NCBI GenBank assembly: GCA_032622095.1
Contig: CP136061.1
Span: 263,780,077-263,844,076 of the forward strand
Reading direction: 5' to 3'
Source: Siphonodentalium dalli
Taxonomy: Eukaryota > Mollusca > Scaphopoda > Gadilida > Siphonodentaliidae
DNA: 64,000 nucleotides
Position 1 is the stretch's first letter, and every line of letters begins with the position of its first letter. The notes under the pieces are model-generated. The model did not search any database, had not been told where the DNA came from, and worked only from the letters and a program-made list of their open reading frames with translations. The translations under genes were made by a program, and so were the position numbers. Positions 60,826 to 64,000 of the stretch are shown here, in pieces.

Positions 60826-61661
60826 TCTCACAACTTGATTCACACTATACGAATGTCCCAATATATAGAACCCCAAACTCAAATATTCGTGTTCGGTTTC
60901 TTAACGAAACCTCACACATCTTACTCCCAGCGAAGACATACACACAATGAAGATGGCTCCCAAATATGGTCAAGGGAAATTACCATAACGGCGGAACCAA
61001 TCCCGATGTGTATTGCCAAACGCCTCATATAATATGCATCCCAAATAGTATATAAGAAACAGCCACATCCCATCACATCATGCTTTCACTAGACTCATCT
61101 CATCTCGAGGTTCGTACACCTATCCAGGCATAGCCACACCAGGCATCACCCATTCGGGGACATATGTGACATAACGCCATATACAATTGCCCATACCCCA
61201 TTATAATCTCACAACTTGATTCAAACTATACGAATGTCCCAATATATAGAACCCCAAACTCAAATATTCGTGTTCGGTTTCTTAACGAAACCTCACACGT
61301 CTTACTCCCAGCGAAGACATACACACAATGAAGATGGCTCCCAAATATGGTCAAGGGAAATGACCATAACGGCGGAACCAATCCCGATGTGTATTGCCGA
61401 ACGCCTCATCTAATATGCATCCCAAATAGTATATAAGAAACAGCCACATCCCATCACATCATGCTTTCACTAGACTCATCTCATCTCGAGGTTCGAATAC
61501 CTCTCCAGGCATCACCCACACCAGGCATCACACATTCGGGGACCTTACTTCGCGGCGACTTGATTGTCACATTTGTATACACTGCTTGTATCTTATTCAC
61601 GACGTAATAAAGACGTGTACCTATATATATATATATATGTGTTCATTACCTCACAACAGGT
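60784..61661 (+). mobile_element. LTR-like insert with 381-bp tandem duplication
   Basis: Units starting TGTGACATAACG at 60784 and 61165 are 381 bp apart and nearly identical. The second unit continues to 'cattacctcacaaca' at about 61661. The segment has TG...CA ends, a TATA-like 'tagtatataagaaa' (twice), AATAAA at about 61605 and a (TA)n run, so it looks like an LTR (U3-R-U5) with a duplicated U3. It sits between the pol end and the purine tract. It could be a solo LTR of another family or an untranslated region of this element; no matching target duplication was seen. Confidence 0.5.
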
Positions 61662-61888
61662 ACGGGGTTCACACCCGGTGATAAATAGGAGACCACCACG
61701 TCGGTTGATTGAATAGATGCAGTACTACCAGCATGTTTGGATTCAGAAAGAAATTTGATTAATAACGTTTAAAACGTTTGATTAATATTGTTTATGGAAA
61801 ATATATCGACAATTATTCATTTTTATCACAATTTTTAAAGCTTAAAGCAGTGCTTCGGTTTTGGTAAAAAAAGTCTTTTTACAATTTT

Positions 61889-61903
61889 AAAGAAAGGGAG
61901 ATA
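61889..61903 (+). other. Polypurine tract
   Basis: 'aaagaaagggagata' directly precedes the TGTCTTG start of the 3' LTR. Its position and composition match the plus-strand primer of LTR retrotransposons and confirm the LTR boundary. Confidence 0.75.
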
Positions 61904-62031
61904 TGTCTTGTTTATAGATATAGAGTTATGTATCTTGTATCTAATATGATAATAATCACGTTGTATTTTATTCAACTTTATACAATCGAGCTAATCAGTC
62001 CTGATGGTTATATAAGGCAATAAGCACATCA
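61904..62031 (+). repeat. 3' LTR, 128 bp
   Basis: It begins TGTCTTGTTTATAG and ends GCACATCA. It aligns without gaps to the 5' LTR with about 13 differences by eye. 'tatataaggc' near its end may be a TATA box. Confidence 0.8.
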
Positions 62032-62337
62032 GGGGCATTCCATGATCAAATAGTATACATCCCCTATTGAATAGCGATTGCAATATGTGCACATTCGCTC
62101 TTCAGTTGGTTTCTTATACCCAGAACACGACCCAGTTGCTATGGGAAGATGATGGTTAGTGCACCTAAATTTTGACAGGAATGTCAGATTTCTACAATTC
62201 AGCACTGAACGATTTTTTTCAATTCCAAAATCGTGCTTAATAATGTGATGTGTTCTACATTGTTCCATCATTAGTACTTCACTTCTCCATTCGCTTAAAT
62301 TTACTCTGATGATTAGTTCTAATGATGTCCTTAGCAC
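62032..62337 (-). pseudogene. LINE ORF2 C-terminal region, proximal fragment
   Basis: On the minus strand about 100 codons are open. They include 'RTHHIIKHDFGIEKNRS', 'FRCTNHHLPIATGS' and 'CTYCNRYSIGDVYYLIMECP'. The last is the CxxC...(H)...C cysteine motif found near the C-terminus of reverse transcriptases of several animal LINE clades; the histidine position reads Y. The frame is cut by the gypsy 3' LTR right after the final CP. Upstream (62338 onward) I cannot follow it further. LINE clade not determined. Confidence 0.65.
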
Positions 62338-62789
62338 ACTGCATTTATAATATCTGTATATACACTATGTTATACCACATACAATGTATGTTATACATAG
62401 ACTTCGTGACACAGGTCCCCAATATATTGGATCGATGGATGGCTATATAACCCATGTATATACTCCAATAACATGCCCTGGTATATAATTATTTTATGGT
62501 TTGTGCATCCGATGAAATAACTTTGGTCCAGTAGTTGAGCATTCTACTTTTACTATTGAAACTCAGTGGATGTACGCCAATTTCCCCATACACCATGACA
62601 TTTAATGTACTCCAAGAACATACTTGAGGAATTACAATTATTGTACACTCTCTAATTTTTCAATATAATGCGTTTGATATATCTGTATATCAACGGATAT
62701 ATAAATGTTCTTGCCTTGTGCAACAGACCAAACATTGATTGATTAGCTTTCGATTGCATTCAAGATGGGCGAACATATCCTCATGGAAA
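62338..62789. other. Intergenic, no feature recognised
   Basis: AT-rich with several short 'tatatac' stretches. Any 5' continuation of the LINE is too degraded to read. Confidence 0.4.
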
Positions 62790-63335
62790 TAGGTTCATAT
62801 TTTCAAAAACACAAATACATGTACGCCTATATTGGCGTTACTTGAATCTGAACTACGCTATATATGAACTTAAATGGGGCATGTAAATAGTAGATTCTGA
62901 AATAAATCCAAATGAACGTATACCTGTTATTCGGTTGAATGGCATGGACTGTAGTGAAACCACATTATATAAAGACAATGAAATTGGTAAGTCGTGTCGA
63001 TGAAAAAAATGGATTAAATAATGCCCGATACGGACGTATTTGTAATATAAACACATTCATATACGACTGTTCTCGTGTCCCAGTTACGTTCATACAGAGC
63101 GTAATTCATATTCCAATAATGACGATATGGCGTATTTGGGCTTTTGAAATTCGTTCAATATGGACTTATTTTCAAAAGAACAGGCTGCGCTGCTGGCATC
63201 GGCATGTTGTGTTGTTTTGATAGCAGTCGGTCGATGTTTTTATGTGTAACCAATCAGGTAAGTGGGTGTCAGACCAGGTAACACGAGTTCCAGGGTAAGC
63301 AACACCAAACCTAGCACACCAGAATGACAGAAAAC
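62790..63335. mobile_element. Third locus of the satellite-related family
   Basis: A plus-oriented satellite-like monomer (62790-62885: 'acgcctatattggcg', 'aatctgaactacgctata', 'cttaaatggggca') faces a reversed one (63085-63180: 'agcgtaattcatattccaat', 'tatggcgtatttggg', 'gttcaatatggacttatttt'). After it comes a short CCAGG-type run (63258-63330: 'agaccaggtaacacg', 'ccagggtaagcaacaccaa'). These are the same parts as at 22.1-30.6 kb and 38.5-41 kb, without array expansion. Confidence 0.55.
63197..63236 (+). repeat. 40-bp direct repeat, copy 1
   Basis: It starts 'catcggcatgttgtgttgtt' and ends 'gcagtcggtcgatg'. It is identical to 63841-63880. The 604 bp between the copies hold the CCAGG run and unremarkable AG-rich DNA. 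Confidence 0.85.
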
Positions 63336-63840
63336 AAGTCAAAGTGAAGCACTGGCAGGTAGACCATAAATGACCTATTTGTTAGTCAACATAGGTTTTA
63401 GTAAGAAAGAAAAACGCCTCAAACATATTCGTCATTTTACCCACATAATATTGGCGGAGCAAAAATGTAATGGATGTCAAGAACAAGAGGAGAGTGTCTG
63501 CAAAGTATATGAAAGAAAGGGGATATATTAGGGTCAGGGTCCCAATCACATGCAGATACTGTGTTCCTCGTGTTCTTGGCATACATTTTGAGTCGGAGAG
63601 CAAAGTCACGGAGCGGCTGGAAATATTTTGAAAAGTAATTAAGAACGTACAGATCGAAAGAGGGTAATTAAAATCAAAGATGCCTAAGAATTTGTAATTT
63701 AAGGAAAAAGGTAAAACTTTAAAATTTTACAAGACCAAAGAGGTAAAGTTTTGAAAAGTCAAAAGAAAGTTACAACCAATAGGATCTTCCTCAGTTGCAA
63801 GTCGCTAACCTGTGCCATATTAAGCATATGAACACAAACT

Positions 63841-63880
63841 CATCGGCATGTTGTGTTGTTTTGATAGCAGTCGGTCGATG
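63841..63880 (+). repeat. 40-bp direct repeat, copy 2
   Basis: Identical to 63197-63236. The exact match beside otherwise diverged flanks suggests a recent duplication or a conserved terminal module of the composite family. Confidence 0.85.
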
Positions 63881-64000
63881 CGCACCGAACTCGGGTCGTG
63901 TATAGGTAACGGGTGGGTGTGCGTTCGTGTGACGTCACAACACTTTACAGTATACACATGTCGATGAAATATTCGAGAACAAAATCATGTGGCTTCCGGC

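Larger units (their letters stand above)
56910..62036 (+). mobile_element. Degraded Ty3/gypsy LTR retrotransposon
   Basis: LTRs of 128 bp (56915-57042 and 61904-62031) flank a body with primer-binding site, gag, protease, reverse transcriptase, RNase H and integrase remnants in that order, then a purine-rich tract. Protease-RT-RNaseH-integrase order defines Ty3/gypsy. Frameshifts and stops break every module. The flanks GGGAC (56910-56914) and GGGGC (62032-62036) fit a 5-bp target duplication with one change. By eye the two LTRs differ at about 13 of 128 positions, so the insertion is old. It is inserted in a minus-strand LINE. Confidence 0.88.

Noticed and set aside
61480-61510. tRNA B-box-like 'ggttcgaatacctc', considered as a SINE or tRNA
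   Set aside because: No A box or cloverleaf upstream; the copy 381 bp earlier has a mutated version, and both belong to the LTR-like duplicated segment.

Overview
The window is animal nuclear DNA: AT-rich, with no operons and no long intact ORFs, GT/AG-bounded candidate exons, and many transposon families. The short repeats resemble those common in molluscs and other lophotrochozoans: tandem units around an 'agttatggccc' phrase, units around 'ccatcttgga', and 'aagtttgaaag...cccagtggtt' units. A marine lophotrochozoan, perhaps a mollusc, is my best guess, but this rests on general resemblance and not on a search. A run of 100 N at 22032-22131 is an assembly gap.

Layout. (1) 1-14.3 kb: a possible terminal exon (473-585), then a dense field of short non-autonomous DNA transposons. 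These include TTAA-flanked piggyBac-like elements, TA-flanked mariner-like elements, a 438-bp hAT-like element with a perfect 8-bp target duplication, foldbacks, and a larger dispersed element present in several broken copies. (2) 14.3-22 kb: degenerate tandem arrays with 120-170 bp units, a retroposon-like segment, one weak exon candidate, a 31-G run and the gap. (3) 22.1-28.6 kb: a satellite with a dimeric unit of about 178 bp and higher-order blocks. (4) 28.6-41 kb: a spacer, an inverted CCAGGTG minisatellite, a 2.3-kb foldback with a third copy nearby, another CCAGGTG array, and a 57-bp tandem array beside a single satellite-like monomer. (5) 42.6-43.7 kb: a hAT-like element with GATTAC-rich ends. 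(6) 44.06-53.7 kb: a probable secreted PAN/apple-like gene. Its first exon is clear. Its second exon is tentative and lies just beyond a 6.8-kb element that has minisatellite inverted ends and an exact 8-bp target repeat. (7) 56.8-62.3 kb: a degraded Ty3/gypsy retrotransposon inserted into the 3' coding end of a minus-strand LINE. (8) 62.8-63.9 kb: a third locus of the satellite-related family.

Host coding content is very small. Most of the biology here is transposon layering. The most interesting pattern is that three separate loci combine the same parts: a satellite-like monomer, a spacer with a shared boundary phrase, and a CCAGGTG minisatellite. This suggests one modular non-autonomous mobile family that seeds and expands tandem arrays. 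All identities were judged by eye from the sequence; no database search was possible.
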